From contig NC_013132.1 of NCBI RefSeq assembly GCF_000024005.1, positions 7,248,001-7,312,000 on the forward strand: DNA of 64,000 nt, given 5' to 3'. The notes below the pieces were generated by a model that was given only the letters and a program-made list of their open reading frames with translations, was not told the DNA's origin and did no database searches. The first letter of the stretch is position 1. The number at the start of each line of letters is the position of its first letter. Position numbers and translations under genes: made by a program. The DNA is from Chitinophaga pinensis DSM 2588. Lineage in GTDB: Bacteria > Bacteroidota > Bacteroidia > Chitinophagales > Chitinophagaceae. Positions 43,286-52,046 of the stretch are shown here, piece by piece.

Positions 43286-43933
43286 TTATGCTACTGCCAG
43301 GCGTTTGATGTCACTTATTTCCAGCGTACGTACTGCAGATCCTTTCAGTGTAGCATTGATCATGGATAGTCCTACTTCCCGGAGGGTACAGGATTGAGAA
43401 GGGAACAATAAAGGGAATATCGGTACGATAATCTTATAAAAGGTCTTTACGTTCTGCTGTCCCTTCGTCGGCTTCATAAACCCGGGACGGAAATTGTATT
43501 GCGCCTTAAATGGCATCTTTCCCAAAGCATTCTCTGCTTTCCCCTTCACACGCGCCCACATGAGCTTTCCCTTTTCAGACGCATCCGTATGACTACCAGA
43601 TACAAAATTGAACACCATATCAGGATTCAATGACAGCATGACCTTTGCAAAATTAATGGTCAGATCATAGGTGATATGGGTGTATACTTCTTCTGTCAGA
43701 CCTACCGAACTGATACCCGCACAGTAAAAACAGGCATCATATCCGATGAGCTGGGGTTTTACTGCACTCAGATCCATAAAATCAGTCACAATACACTCCC
43801 TGAGCTTGTGGTGTTGTATGCCCGAAGGCTTTCGATTCACCATTAATACTGCACTGACATTATTATTGCGGAGACATTCCAGCAAAACGCCCTCTCCCAC
43901 AAAACCAGTCGCACCTGTGATGATAACTTTCAT
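43286..43933 (-). CDS. NAD(P)-binding Rossmann protein (epimerase-like)
   Basis: The protein has 215 residues: nucleotide motif MKVIITGATGFVGEGVLLECL, then VLMVNRKPSG, CFYCAGISSVGLTEEVYTHITYDLTINFA, and FNFVSGSHTDASEKGKLMWARVKGKAENAL (a Ser-x9-Lys pair where extended SDRs have YxxxK). Atypical, short SDR of the kind often annotated as NAD-dependent epimerase. Likely cytoplasmic. First gene of a pair with the MBL hydrolase. Confidence 0.82.
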   Translation of the reverse strand: MKVIITGATGFVGEGVLLECLRNNNVSAVLMVNRKPSGIQHHKLRECIVTDFMDLSAVKPQLIGYDACFYCAGISSVGLTEEVYTHITYDLTINFAKVMLSLNPDMVFNFVSGSHTDASEKGKLMWARVKGKAENALGKMPFKAQYNFRPGFMKPTKGQQNVKTFYKIIVPIFPLLFPSQSCTLREVGLSMINATLKGSAVRTLEISDIKRLAVA

Positions 43934-44137
43934 ATTGTATCGAATTTTATAAAATGCTTTCTTTACCAGGGACGTTCTAACGCCTTGAATATTTTATATC
44001 TCCACAAAAAATTGTGAAATAAGGGGATATGCGTACAGAATTCCAGCCTGGTCTTCCAGACATATACAAAATTCGTTGTAAAAAAGACATTTTACTTTGC
44101 TGAAACGTTCTTTTTTACTTTGTTAAAATGTCCATTT

Positions 44138-45055
44138 TTAGTGAAAGGATTGTCTGAATGCAATCGGGGAAACCTGGGTTTTTCGTCGAAAAAGCCGGTT
44201 AAAAGACTGAGGATGCTCAAATCCGAGCTGATAGGCAATTTCTGCTACGGAACGATCACTTGTACTCAATATATCCTTCGCCTTTTCTATCAATCTGTCC
44301 TGAATATGCTGCTGGGTATTCTGCCCCGTCAGGGATTTCAGCATATCGGTCAGAAAACGGGGAGAAACAGCAAGGTGATCTGCCACCTCCTGAACCGTAG
44401 GCAATCCGCTCAATAAAGACTTTTCTGCATCAAAACGCTCCGATAAATAGGCATTCATACGATCGACCAGATCATTGTACTTTGCCTTCCTGGTCAGGAA
44501 CTGCCTGTTATAAAAACGGTTACTGTAGTTAAGTAATAACTCAATATGTGATACCATCACATCCTGACTGAACTGATCTATGTTGTTCTGCAATTCTTCC
44601 TGCATAACTGCGAATAGTCCGTCTATGATCCTCTTTTCCTTTGCGGAAAGGAACAGAGCCTCCGCCACCGCATAGGAAAAGAAGCCATAACGGCTGATCG
44701 TTCTTCCGAGTTGATAATTCCTGATAAGATCGGGATGAAAAAAGAAGGTGTATCCTTCATATTCCTGCGGGTCATTCATCGCCATCGTCCGCTGATGAGG
44801 CGCTATAAAGGCAAGTCCTCCTTCCTCAAAGTCATAGTATCCCTGTCCATATTTCACCTGACCTTTAAAATCAATCTTAAAAGAGACTTTATAGAAAGTG
44901 AGGATAAACGTATCTCCCGAATCTTCCGCAGGAACACGGAGATTCCCTGACGGCACCAGCACCACCAATGGATGCATGGGAGCCGGTAGCCCCAGATAGC
45001 GCATTAAAGCGGAAATACTATCAAATTGATGGATAGATGGAGCGGATGCCTTCAT
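44138..45055 (-). CDS. AraC-family regulator downstream of an SDR gene
   Basis: The protein has 306 residues from the ATG at 45055 (MKASAPSIHQF); the open frame up to 45115 would overlap the preceding SDR gene. It is a close paralogue of the product at 16866-17771: FILTFYKVSFKIDFKGQVKYGQGYYDFEEGGLAFIAPHQ and SGLPTVQEVADHLAVSPRFLTDMLKSLTGQNTQQHIQDRLIEKAK, AEIAYQLGFEHPQSFNRLFRRKTQVSPIAFRQS. It is cotranscribed with or just after the SDR gene (25-base gap). Probably controls this small locus. Confidence 0.88.
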   Translation of the reverse strand: MKASAPSIHQFDSISALMRYLGLPAPMHPLVVLVPSGNLRVPAEDSGDTFILTFYKVSFKIDFKGQVKYGQGYYDFEEGGLAFIAPHQRTMAMNDPQEYEGYTFFFHPDLIRNYQLGRTISRYGFFSYAVAEALFLSAKEKRIIDGLFAVMQEELQNNIDQFSQDVMVSHIELLLNYSNRFYNRQFLTRKAKYNDLVDRMNAYLSERFDAEKSLLSGLPTVQEVADHLAVSPRFLTDMLKSLTGQNTQQHIQDRLIEKAKDILSTSDRSVAEIAYQLGFEHPQSFNRLFRRKTQVSPIAFRQSFH

Positions 45056-45080
45056 AGCGTCTGGTTTGAATAAGAAAAGA

Positions 45081-45821
45081 CTATGCCTGTGCAGTGGGGC
45101 GAATAACGAGTTCATTCACATCGACTGCTGCCGGCTGTTCAATAGCATACAAAATACCTGCCGCGATGGCTCCCGGAGCAATGGCCATCTTTTCCATACC
45201 TGCAGCAGTCTGTGCTCTCAGCTCCTGGTTGGACATACCGTTACCTAACTCAGTCTGGGTATATCCGGGTGAAATCACCGTAACTCTAAGATCAGGGCCT
45301 GCCTCCTGCCGCAGTCCTTCTGAAATAAACCTGACCGCCGATTTAGTAGCCGCATATACGCCCATGTTTGGTATGATCTTCAGTCCTGCTGTAGAAGCGA
45401 CATTGATAAAATGCCCGCTTTTCTGTTGACGAAAAACCGGCAGTCCCGCCGCTATTCCATGTAATACACCCCGGATGTTCACATCAATCATTTCATCCCA
45501 TTCATCCACTGTGACATGATCCATAGGTGATAAGGAAGCGATACCGGCATTATTTATCAGTACGTCCAGTCGGCCGAAATGTGCAAGTGCCAGACTGACC
45601 AGGGCTGTGAGGTCAGCTCGTTTCTTTACATCCGTCACGGCATAGATCACGGCTCCGCCTGCTGCTATAATACGTGCCGCCAATGCCTGTAATCTATCTT
45701 CCCTTCTGGCGCCAAGTACCACCTTTGCTCCTTTCTCTGCCAGCAATAAGGCAGTTGCCTCACCAATGCCACTACTCGCACCTGTTATTAACACTACTTT
45801 TCCTGTTACATTGTTTTCCAT
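45081..45821 (-). CDS. Short-chain dehydrogenase/reductase
   Basis: The protein has 246 residues from the ATG at 45821 (MENNVTGKVVL). Classical SDR: VVLITGASSGIGEATALLLAEKGAKVVLGARR, NAG in LINNAGIASLSPMDHVTVDEWDEMIDVNIRG, catalytic Ser in INVASTAGLKI and Y-x-x-x-K in YAATKSAVRFISEG, then ISPGYTQTELGNGMS. NADP-dependent oxidation or reduction of an unknown alcohol/ketone. The complete catalytic set contrasts with the SDR at 19017-19814. Confidence 0.9.
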   Translation of the reverse strand: MENNVTGKVVLITGASSGIGEATALLLAEKGAKVVLGARREDRLQALAARIIAAGGAVIYAVTDVKKRADLTALVSLALAHFGRLDVLINNAGIASLSPMDHVTVDEWDEMIDVNIRGVLHGIAAGLPVFRQQKSGHFINVASTAGLKIIPNMGVYAATKSAVRFISEGLRQEAGPDLRVTVISPGYTQTELGNGMSNQELRAQTAAGMEKMAIAPGAIAAGILYAIEQPAAVDVNELVIRPTAQA

Positions 45822-45919
45822 GATATTGAATTTCATTTTCTGATACAAAATTCAACATGGATGCACAGAAAACTGTAACCTAAACGGTATATGTTGTAAC
45901 CCAATTCACGGAACCGGTT

Positions 45920-46174
45920 TTAACAGTGATCCGGCAGAGGGATATTATTGACAGATAAAAGACTGTCCAGGCGGATCACCAATCCGTTATCCATCCGCAT
46001 ATATTCCACCTTATTCAGCGCATACACATCTTCTATACGGGCTGTTACATCCTGCTCTTTTCCCTCTTCATCCCTGAAAATAATCTGGCAGATAGTACGC
46101 ATCGTAGCCCATGCTTCCAGACGGTCATAATAATTACAGTCAATAGGCTGATAAGGATTGTTTGCTGTGTCCAT
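45920..46174 (-). CDS. Rho-binding antiterminator (Rof)-like protein
   Basis: The protein has 84 residues matching the ROF fold: YQPIDCNYYDRLEAWATMRTICQIIFRDEEGKEQDVTARIEDVYALNKVEYMRMDNGLVIRLDSL. In Enterobacteria Rof binds Rho and inhibits transcription termination. Whether Bacteroidota homologues do so is not known. Single gene, divergent from a GH18-like gene. Confidence 0.82.
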   Translation of the reverse strand: MDTANNPYQPIDCNYYDRLEAWATMRTICQIIFRDEEGKEQDVTARIEDVYALNKVEYMRMDNGLVIRLDSLLSVNNIPLPDHC

Positions 46175-46330
46175 ACAAGACTGTTTTTAAAGTTAGCTTT
46201 ATATATAAATTTCCGACCATTTAAGACAGCGTTCAGACCGCTCATAAAGCCTTAACAATGCTTAACAGTACGGCCTCTGCTCTTGTACAACAAGTTTACT
46301 ATTTTACGGCAACAATACAAAGGCTATACT

Positions 46331-47380
46331 ATGAAGACATTGTTTCTGTTTATCTGCCTGCTGGCGTCCGGCTCCCTCATGCCCCTGAGCGCTCACCAGG
46401 CAACTATTGCTGCTGATACAACAACATCCGGTATGAAAGCGGCCTCACCGGCCGCTACTAATCTTACCATGTTCGGACGTGGTATCTATCCGGGTGATGA
46501 TACCACTTACACACAACTAAAAAGTTCCGGATTTACAACCGTGATTCTCTCCAGTTTCTACATTCATTCCAACGGCGATGTGTACTCAGGTGATGATCAC
46601 ACCAATCCGATTATTCACGATGGCAAATTCGTTGGTAGTAAAGAATGGTTAAAAAGAGTGGCATCCCTTAAACAGGGAACATCTACCGTAACACGTACAG
46701 AGATCCTGCTGGAGGGAAGATGGTTTAATCAGCCTCCTAATACCTATGACTACATCCAGGACTGGTACGATGCCGCTAAAAAGGTACCTGGTATCGTAAC
46801 AGGTATAGGTGTGAACAGTACACTTTACACCATCTGTAAGATATTCAAAGAAGACATCGGCGTAGACGCCGTATGTATAGACGATGAATCCGTTTACAAC
46901 AGTGAATCCATTGCACAGTTAGGCGAAATGGTCGGTCAACTCGGTATCCACATGACGTTGTGTCCTTTCCGTAAAACCGAATACTGGAAAGATGTTATCT
47001 GCCGTTCCAAACCAGGGTTGATAGATGCGGTGTATTTACAGTGTTATGATGGTGGTAGAAATAATGTGCCGGGCGACTGGAAAACGAAACTGAACACAGA
47101 ATTACCGGTATACCCGATCTTTCTGTGCAGAGGCGCATTCAGTAACTGCGGTCCTGTACACAACAGTAAATCACCTGCTGATATTAAGACAGAAATGATC
47201 CGTTTCAGGAAAGATTATCCGGGTATGAGTGGCGGCGCCATCTGGCAACTGGCGGATGTAAAGAGTTATATCAAGAGTAATTGTGCGGTTCAGGCGCCGG
47301 AATCAGGTACTGCTGCGACAGTCGCTCAGTATATTACCGATCTGAAAAATAGTTTACAGGAAGGACTGGAAAATCAGTAA
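46331..47380 (+). CDS. Secreted GH18-like protein
   Basis: The protein has 349 residues from the ATG at 46331 with signal peptide MKTLFLFICLLASGSLMPLSAH. A TIM-barrel-like part starts TMFGRGIYPGDDTTYTQLKSSGFTTVILSSFYIHSNGDVY. The strand DIGVDAVCIDDESVY resembles the GH18 DxxDxDxE motif, with IDDE in place of DIDWE. Later come GLIDAVYLQCYDGG and YPIFLCRGAF. Likely a glycan-binding or glycan-cleaving enzyme of the GH18/ENGase group; catalytic competence is uncertain. Followed by a long hairpin. Confidence 0.7.
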   Translation: MKTLFLFICLLASGSLMPLSAHQATIAADTTTSGMKAASPAATNLTMFGRGIYPGDDTTYTQLKSSGFTTVILSSFYIHSNGDVYSGDDHTNPIIHDGKFVGSKEWLKRVASLKQGTSTVTRTEILLEGRWFNQPPNTYDYIQDWYDAAKKVPGIVTGIGVNSTLYTICKIFKEDIGVDAVCIDDESVYNSESIAQLGEMVGQLGIHMTLCPFRKTEYWKDVICRSKPGLIDAVYLQCYDGGRNNVPGDWKTKLNTELPVYPIFLCRGAFSNCGPVHNSKSPADIKTEMIRFRKDYPGMSGGAIWQLADVKSYIKSNCAVQAPESGTAATVAQYITDLKNSLQEGLENQ

Positions 47381-47419
47381 CTTACTAAGTAGTATCTTCT
47401 TTCTCTAATACAGTTCAGA

Positions 47420-47500
47420 TATAGTCATATAATAGTTACCCTTCGCTAGTGCTGCCTTTTTTACGCAGCATTAGCGAAGGATAACTATTATATGACTATA
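47420..47500. repeat. 81-base near-perfect hairpin between convergent genes
   Basis: The 36-base arms (47420-47455 and 47465-47500) differ at two positions around a 9-base loop with a run of six Ts. It fills most of the gap between the GH18-like gene and the response-regulator gene. Longer than a normal terminator; possibly a terminator in both directions or a mobile palindromic element. Confidence 0.8.
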
Positions 47501-47513
47501 GACTAACCATTAG

Positions 47514-48287
47514 CTATGGTAATAATAACTTAGTCTTTATAGTATCATTGTAAGAAGCCGCTGTCTTCACCTTTGAGCCTTTCCTGTCATTCATCAGCAG
47601 CATAAAAGTGCCCTTAAAATATTTCTGTATCTCCCGTATTTTAAGTTTATTAACTATATAACTACGATGCACCCGTACAAACGTCTCCGGCAACCTTCCT
47701 TCAAGATAACTCAGTGAATAATCAATCAGTTGTTCCTCGCCTTCAGTATGTACAACAACATACTTTTCTCTCGCTTCCAGTAATACAACATCCTGTACAT
47801 GCACCAGAAAAATCTTATCACCACTTCTTACAGGTATCGTGCTGATACGTGGTTCTGATTGTTGTTCTCCAAGCAGCATTTTTATCCTGGACAATAATTC
47901 CGTTTCCTGCTTGGGCCGCTGACGGATCCTGTTAATCGTCATTTCCAGTCGTTCTTCTTCAACAGGCTTCAACAGATAATCCAGGGAGTTTTTTTCGAAG
48001 GCCCGTATAGCATATTCTTCATAAGCCGTCACAAAAACAATCATGGGCATATAAGTCAGCCGGTCCAGGACTTCGAAACCATTAAACCCAGGCATACGAA
48101 TATCCAGGAATACCAGCTCCGGGCGTAGCCTGTTAATCAGTTCTACAGCAGCAGCACCATCCATGGCTTCTCCGACGATCTTTATCTGGGGATAAACCTG
48201 AAGTGCTTTTTTCAAACGGTGAATGGCGATGACTTCATCATCCACGAGCAACGTTGTCACTATTTCCTGGAATAATGATCCTGACAT
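47514..48287 (-). CDS. LytTR-family response regulator
   Basis: The protein has 257 residues. Receiver domain TTLLVDDEVIAIHRLKKAL, phospho-acceptor D62 in LVFLDIRMPGFNG, FVTAYEEYAIRAFEKNSLDYLLKPVEEERL. The C-terminal LytTR DNA-binding domain has IPVRSGDKIFLVHVQDVVLLEAREKYVVVHTEGEEQ and YLEGRLPETFVRVHRSYIVNKLKIREIQKYFKGTFMLLMNDRKGSKVKT. It overlaps the 3' end of the sensor kinase gene by 50 bases, so the pair is one system. Confidence 0.93.
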   Translation of the reverse strand: MSGSLFQEIVTTLLVDDEVIAIHRLKKALQVYPQIKIVGEAMDGAAAVELINRLRPELVFLDIRMPGFNGFEVLDRLTYMPMIVFVTAYEEYAIRAFEKNSLDYLLKPVEEERLEMTINRIRQRPKQETELLSRIKMLLGEQQSEPRISTIPVRSGDKIFLVHVQDVVLLEAREKYVVVHTEGEEQLIDYSLSYLEGRLPETFVRVHRSYIVNKLKIREIQKYFKGTFMLLMNDRKGSKVKTAASYNDTIKTKLLLP

Positions 48288-49275
48288 ATTTTTCTGGTGT
48301 ATTGTTAAGTTCTATCGTATAGTTATCTCCGTACAACAGCTTCAGTTTATTCATAACCATCTGCAATCCCATGCCGGTTCCCGGGATATCCGGAAATGCC
48401 GGTCCTGAGTCAGCAATACATATAACCAGGTGTGTATCTTTCAGCGATAACTGTACATCAATATTGCCATCTGCTGCCATCGTTTCTATCCCATGTTTCA
48501 CTGCGTTCTCTACCAATGGTTGCAGTATAAAGGAAGGCATCTGCATATGTAGCGTATCCGGAGCCGCATGAATAGTATAACGCATCCTGTTACCATACCG
48601 GATCTGCTGCATATGCAGATAGGTGCTGATGATATCCAGTTCATCTTTTACCGGGTGACAGGTAACACTATCCTTATTCAAAGTGAAGCGGAAAAACTTC
48701 GACAGCAGTAATACCAGTTCTTCTGCTTTCGCAGGATCCTGAGAGATAAGTCCGGCGATCGTATTGTGCATATTATACAGAAAATGCGGATTGATCTTCG
48801 CACGCAGCAATTCCAGTTCGAAAGCAGTCTGTTGTTGCTCCAGTTGCAACAAACGATATTGCTGCTGCAGCATCCGGGCATTCGCCATACTCTTCCATTC
48901 TTCACTGATATAGATAGGAATAGCAATAACCATTACCACCAGTATATTCAGAATATAGATACTGCCTGCACTGAAGGGTACAAACGCTTCTCCCATGATG
49001 CCTGCCCGCATGATCAATGTCAGCTCTGTTCCGGTCAATGCGACCAGTATCAGCAGTAATATCATCACAATCACTTTAAGGGCGGCATTTGTAAAACGGT
49101 TGATAAAATACCCTCTGTAATAGATCAGCAACATCATCAGTGAACCGATATTGACGCTGGACAGAACATTTACAGCAATGCGTATAAAGCGGTGATCATA
49201 CGTAAAGTACAGATAAGTGCCAAAGGTGGCGCCAATCAGGATACACAGTAATAAAGTCTTTATAGCCGGATGCAT
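48238..49275 (-). CDS. LytS-type sensor histidine kinase
   Basis: The protein has 345 residues. Four membrane helices occupy about 5-125, then a coiled linker (MANARMLQQQYRLLQLEQQQTAFELELLRAK), the His_kinase motif INPHFLYNMHNTIAGL with phospho-acceptor H164, and the ATPase part PSFILQPLVENAVKHGI, ADSGPAFPDIPGTGMGLQMVMNKLKLLYG. It partners the LytTR regulator that overlaps its 3' end. The preceding gene (49277-49942) ends 1 base before it, so a three-gene operon. The signal is not evident. Confidence 0.93.
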   Translation of the reverse strand: MHPAIKTLLLCILIGATFGTYLYFTYDHRFIRIAVNVLSSVNIGSLMMLLIYYRGYFINRFTNAALKVIVMILLLILVALTGTELTLIMRAGIMGEAFVPFSAGSIYILNILVVMVIAIPIYISEEWKSMANARMLQQQYRLLQLEQQQTAFELELLRAKINPHFLYNMHNTIAGLISQDPAKAEELVLLLSKFFRFTLNKDSVTCHPVKDELDIISTYLHMQQIRYGNRMRYTIHAAPDTLHMQMPSFILQPLVENAVKHGIETMAADGNIDVQLSLKDTHLVICIADSGPAFPDIPGTGMGLQMVMNKLKLLYGDNYTIELNNTPEKYVRIIIPGNSDNVARG

Positions 49276-49276
49276 A

Positions 49277-49942
49277 TTAATTGATCTGAAGTGCAGTTTT
49301 TTGCTGAAAAGACAGCCGCCTGGTGGCTAACAGGATAAAGATAATAATTGTAGCAATGAAACCAACCATGGAAGGCAGGAATTGACTGTAAGGCTTATAC
49401 TGTGGCAATACAGTACCTGTAAAAGCAGAGAACAAGGCACTTAATGCGCCAAACATCTTATAAACATGCTCATACATTACCATACGCCGCCGCATACCGG
49501 CTGTCAGCAGGCCCCTGCAAAGATCATAAACGCATACGATAAACAACGCCCCCAAGGTTGAATAAATGATCACCGGCGCCCAGTATAAACCGGCGTGTTG
49601 TACATAATACAGGTAATACGCTCCGGAAGACAATGCGATCAAAGGAACGATATAATCCAGCATTACCGGCGCCTGTCCCAAACGCCTGATCGCCCTGATA
49701 CCGCTAAAACAATTATAACCGCTCAGCAACGTGATCACCAGCAAAAAGTGATTGCGGTTAAACATTAATACGCCTGCCAGTCCGGTAGTGATGACTACAA
49801 TCATCAGATACATGAAAAACCTTCCCAGTTGCCGGTGCCTGCGGCTCCTTTTACTGACAATCACCGCAGCGATCCCCGTGATCAGCGCAAGAATGCCCGC
49901 TATTACATGTATCCCGATGTTAAGGTGATGTACTATTTCCAT
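49277..49942 (-). CDS. Multi-pass membrane protein (DUF2306-like)
   Basis: The protein has 221 residues from the ATG at 49942 (MEIVHHLNIGIHVIAG); a TTG further upstream is not used here. Seven hydrophobic segments, with IHVIAGILALITGIAAVIVSKRSRRHRQLGRFFMYLMIVV (His-rich first helices) and a conserved RRMVMYEHVYKMFGALSALFSAFTG. Unknown function; the His in helix one recalls DUF2306 or cytochrome-like families. It is the first gene of an operon with the LytS/LytTR genes and could be a signal-related membrane partner. Confidence 0.72.
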   Translation of the reverse strand: MEIVHHLNIGIHVIAGILALITGIAAVIVSKRSRRHRQLGRFFMYLMIVVITTGLAGVLMFNRNHFLLVITLLSGYNCFSGIRAIRRLGQAPVMLDYIVPLIALSSGAYYLYYVQHAGLYWAPVIIYSTLGALFIVCVYDLCRGLLTAGMRRRMVMYEHVYKMFGALSALFSAFTGTVLPQYKPYSQFLPSMVGFIATIIIFILLATRRLSFQQKTALQIN

Positions 49943-50187
49943 ATACAATTGATTTGATAGCAAAGCAACTGCAAGCGAAGACCGATGACAATAAGTTTCC
50001 GACGAAACTGGACAGGCGGCGATGAAATGGTTAAATATTTCCCAAAAATGGTATTGCAGACGGGCAATGACTCGCCTGCTGGCTGATTCATATTATATTT
50101 AAGCTGTATTGAAGATAATGGGCTGACCGACTATTTTATGACCCAAGGCGCTGGTATACAAACGATACCAGCCAATAAGCCAAGTAT

Positions 50188-50823
50188 ATGCTGCGGATCG
50201 CGGACTTTAAGAAATCATACAACCAACACCCGGTATTAGCTGTTCCTTCCCTGGAACTGGGCGCCGGCATTCACTGGATCAAAGGCGTGAATGGTTCCGG
50301 TAAAAGCACACTCCTGAAAGCGATTGCAGGTATTATTGATTTCTCCGGTGATATCCTCCTGGACAATGTCAGCATCAGGCAACAGCCTGTCGACTATCGT
50401 AAGAAAGTCAACTTCGCGGAAGCAGAACCGGTATTCCCGGAATTTCTTACGGGAAGGGAAATGATCCGGCTCTTTGCAACGGCGAAACAAGCGCCTGCCG
50501 GACAAGAAGTACCTTACCTGGAAAGTATGCAGATGCAGTCCTATCTTGATCAACCGCTGGGCAGCTATTCCAGTGGTATGCTCAAAAAACTGTCCCTGGT
50601 ACTGGCCTTTACCGGTACGCCACGGCTGATACTGCTGGACGAACCGCTGATCACACTCGATACCGCCTCCCTGGATATCTTGTATAACTGGATCAGGGAA
50701 CGGTATACTGCGCAGGGAACATCCTTCCTGCTATCCTCCCATCAGCCTATCGAACAGGATGCATTGGTAGTCAACAGTGTGCTCCTGACAGCAGATAAAA
50801 CCGTAAAACAGCTCGCAGGATGA
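50188..50823 (+). CDS. ABC transporter ATP-binding protein
   Basis: The protein has 211 residues: Walker A GVNGSGKST (33-41), Q-loop region VNFAEAEPVFPEFLTGREMIRL, signature YSSGMLKKLSLVLAFTGTP, Walker B LILLDEPLITLD, H-switch LLSSHQP. It overlaps by 4 bases (ATGA) with the permease gene that follows. Most similar in style to CcmA/antibiotic-exporter type ATPases. Substrate unknown. Confidence 0.92.
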   Translation: MLRIADFKKSYNQHPVLAVPSLELGAGIHWIKGVNGSGKSTLLKAIAGIIDFSGDILLDNVSIRQQPVDYRKKVNFAEAEPVFPEFLTGREMIRLFATAKQAPAGQEVPYLESMQMQSYLDQPLGSYSSGMLKKLSLVLAFTGTPRLILLDEPLITLDTASLDILYNWIRERYTAQGTSFLLSSHQPIEQDALVVNSVLLTADKTVKQLAG

Positions 50824-51950
50824 TCTCTCCACTTTCCCGTATACTGATTAAGATATTCTCCCGTGGCTTTTACAGGGCGAATGCAGGCTTGCTACTATCC
50901 TGTTTCGTCATCATCGTCAGCTATGCAATCCTGATTACGCCACTTGGTACGATGAACCATGAACTTTTTGCATTTTCTGAGTTATTTGTCATCCTGACCT
51001 TTATCAGCAATCCGGTCACACTTACCATTATCTTCCTGGCCTGGTTACTTTATACGGCCAAAAGCTGGCAATATGTCTTTCAGCAACTGACGGTACCCGA
51101 AAACGGCTTCCTGTTTTACAGCAGTACTTCGCTCCCTAAATACAAACAACTTATCAGCTGGTGGTGGATGCAATTCATCATCACACTTCCGCTGATCATG
51201 TACGGCTTGCTGGCAGTAGGTTTCGGCATTGCCCATCAGCAATATCTTTATCCGGTACTTACATTGTTGTACCTGCTATTGCTGACAACAGGCAGCGCAG
51301 GTATCTATGTATGGCAGGCAAATAAACTGTCAGCTGGTGTACGTTATAAACCGTCCTTCAGACTACCTTTCCGCTGGCCTAAACCCTTCTTTACGCTTTT
51401 TCTGCACCATATACTGCACAGACTTAAAACCGGCGGTCTCCTTACAAAAACCATCTCCATCTTTTGCTTATTAAGTGGTGCATATAGTGTTGCTAATAAC
51501 AACAGACATGACCTGCGGGTAGCGGGGCTGGTAGTGCTGACTTCAATCGCGGCACACCTGTATCTGCTATACCAGGAACACCGGTTTGAGCTGACGAACT
51601 TACCATTTACCAGGAACTTTCCGTATAACAGAAACAGGCTATTCGCCTATTCGGTATTGCAATATGTCTTATTACTCGCACCGGAAATCATCCTGTTATT
51701 CGTAACGGAAACGCCCCTGCTGGCTACCCTGCTGGTATTTTACGCCCTCTCAGCCATGCTGTGCTTCCGCGGACTGCTCTACCAGATCGGCCTGCAAATG
51801 AATATCTATTTACCCCTCGTTTTTGTGGTATATATTCTGCTGTTCTGGATGATCATGTACGGCATCCTCTGGCAGTCAGCCTGCGTCAATCTCCTGCTGG
51901 GATATCTGTTATTCTATAACAGATATTATAAATTACCACCGCTCGTCTGA
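50820..51950 (+). CDS. ABC transporter permease, multi-pass membrane protein
   Basis: The protein has 376 residues with about ten hydrophobic segments, e.g. ANAGLLLSCFVIIVSYAILITPLG, VTLTIIFLAWLLYTA, MQFIITLPLIMYGLLAVGFGI, LRVAGLVVLTSIAAHLYLLY, VLQYVLLLAPEIILLFV. No conserved substrate motif. Start codon overlaps the ATPase stop, so the two form the transporter. Direction of transport not established; exporter architecture is likelier than importer because no binding protein is present. Confidence 0.82.
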   Translation: MISPLSRILIKIFSRGFYRANAGLLLSCFVIIVSYAILITPLGTMNHELFAFSELFVILTFISNPVTLTIIFLAWLLYTAKSWQYVFQQLTVPENGFLFYSSTSLPKYKQLISWWWMQFIITLPLIMYGLLAVGFGIAHQQYLYPVLTLLYLLLLTTGSAGIYVWQANKLSAGVRYKPSFRLPFRWPKPFFTLFLHHILHRLKTGGLLTKTISIFCLLSGAYSVANNNRHDLRVAGLVVLTSIAAHLYLLYQEHRFELTNLPFTRNFPYNRNRLFAYSVLQYVLLLAPEIILLFVTETPLLATLLVFYALSAMLCFRGLLYQIGLQMNIYLPLVFVVYILLFWMIMYGILWQSACVNLLLGYLLFYNRYYKLPPLV

Positions 51951-52046
51951 ATGCAGTAAAACAACAACTTATAACCATCCAGGTATTTAATTGTCATTTT
52001 AACACTTTTATCATTATATTGGGAGAAGCTTTATAATTCCACTATA

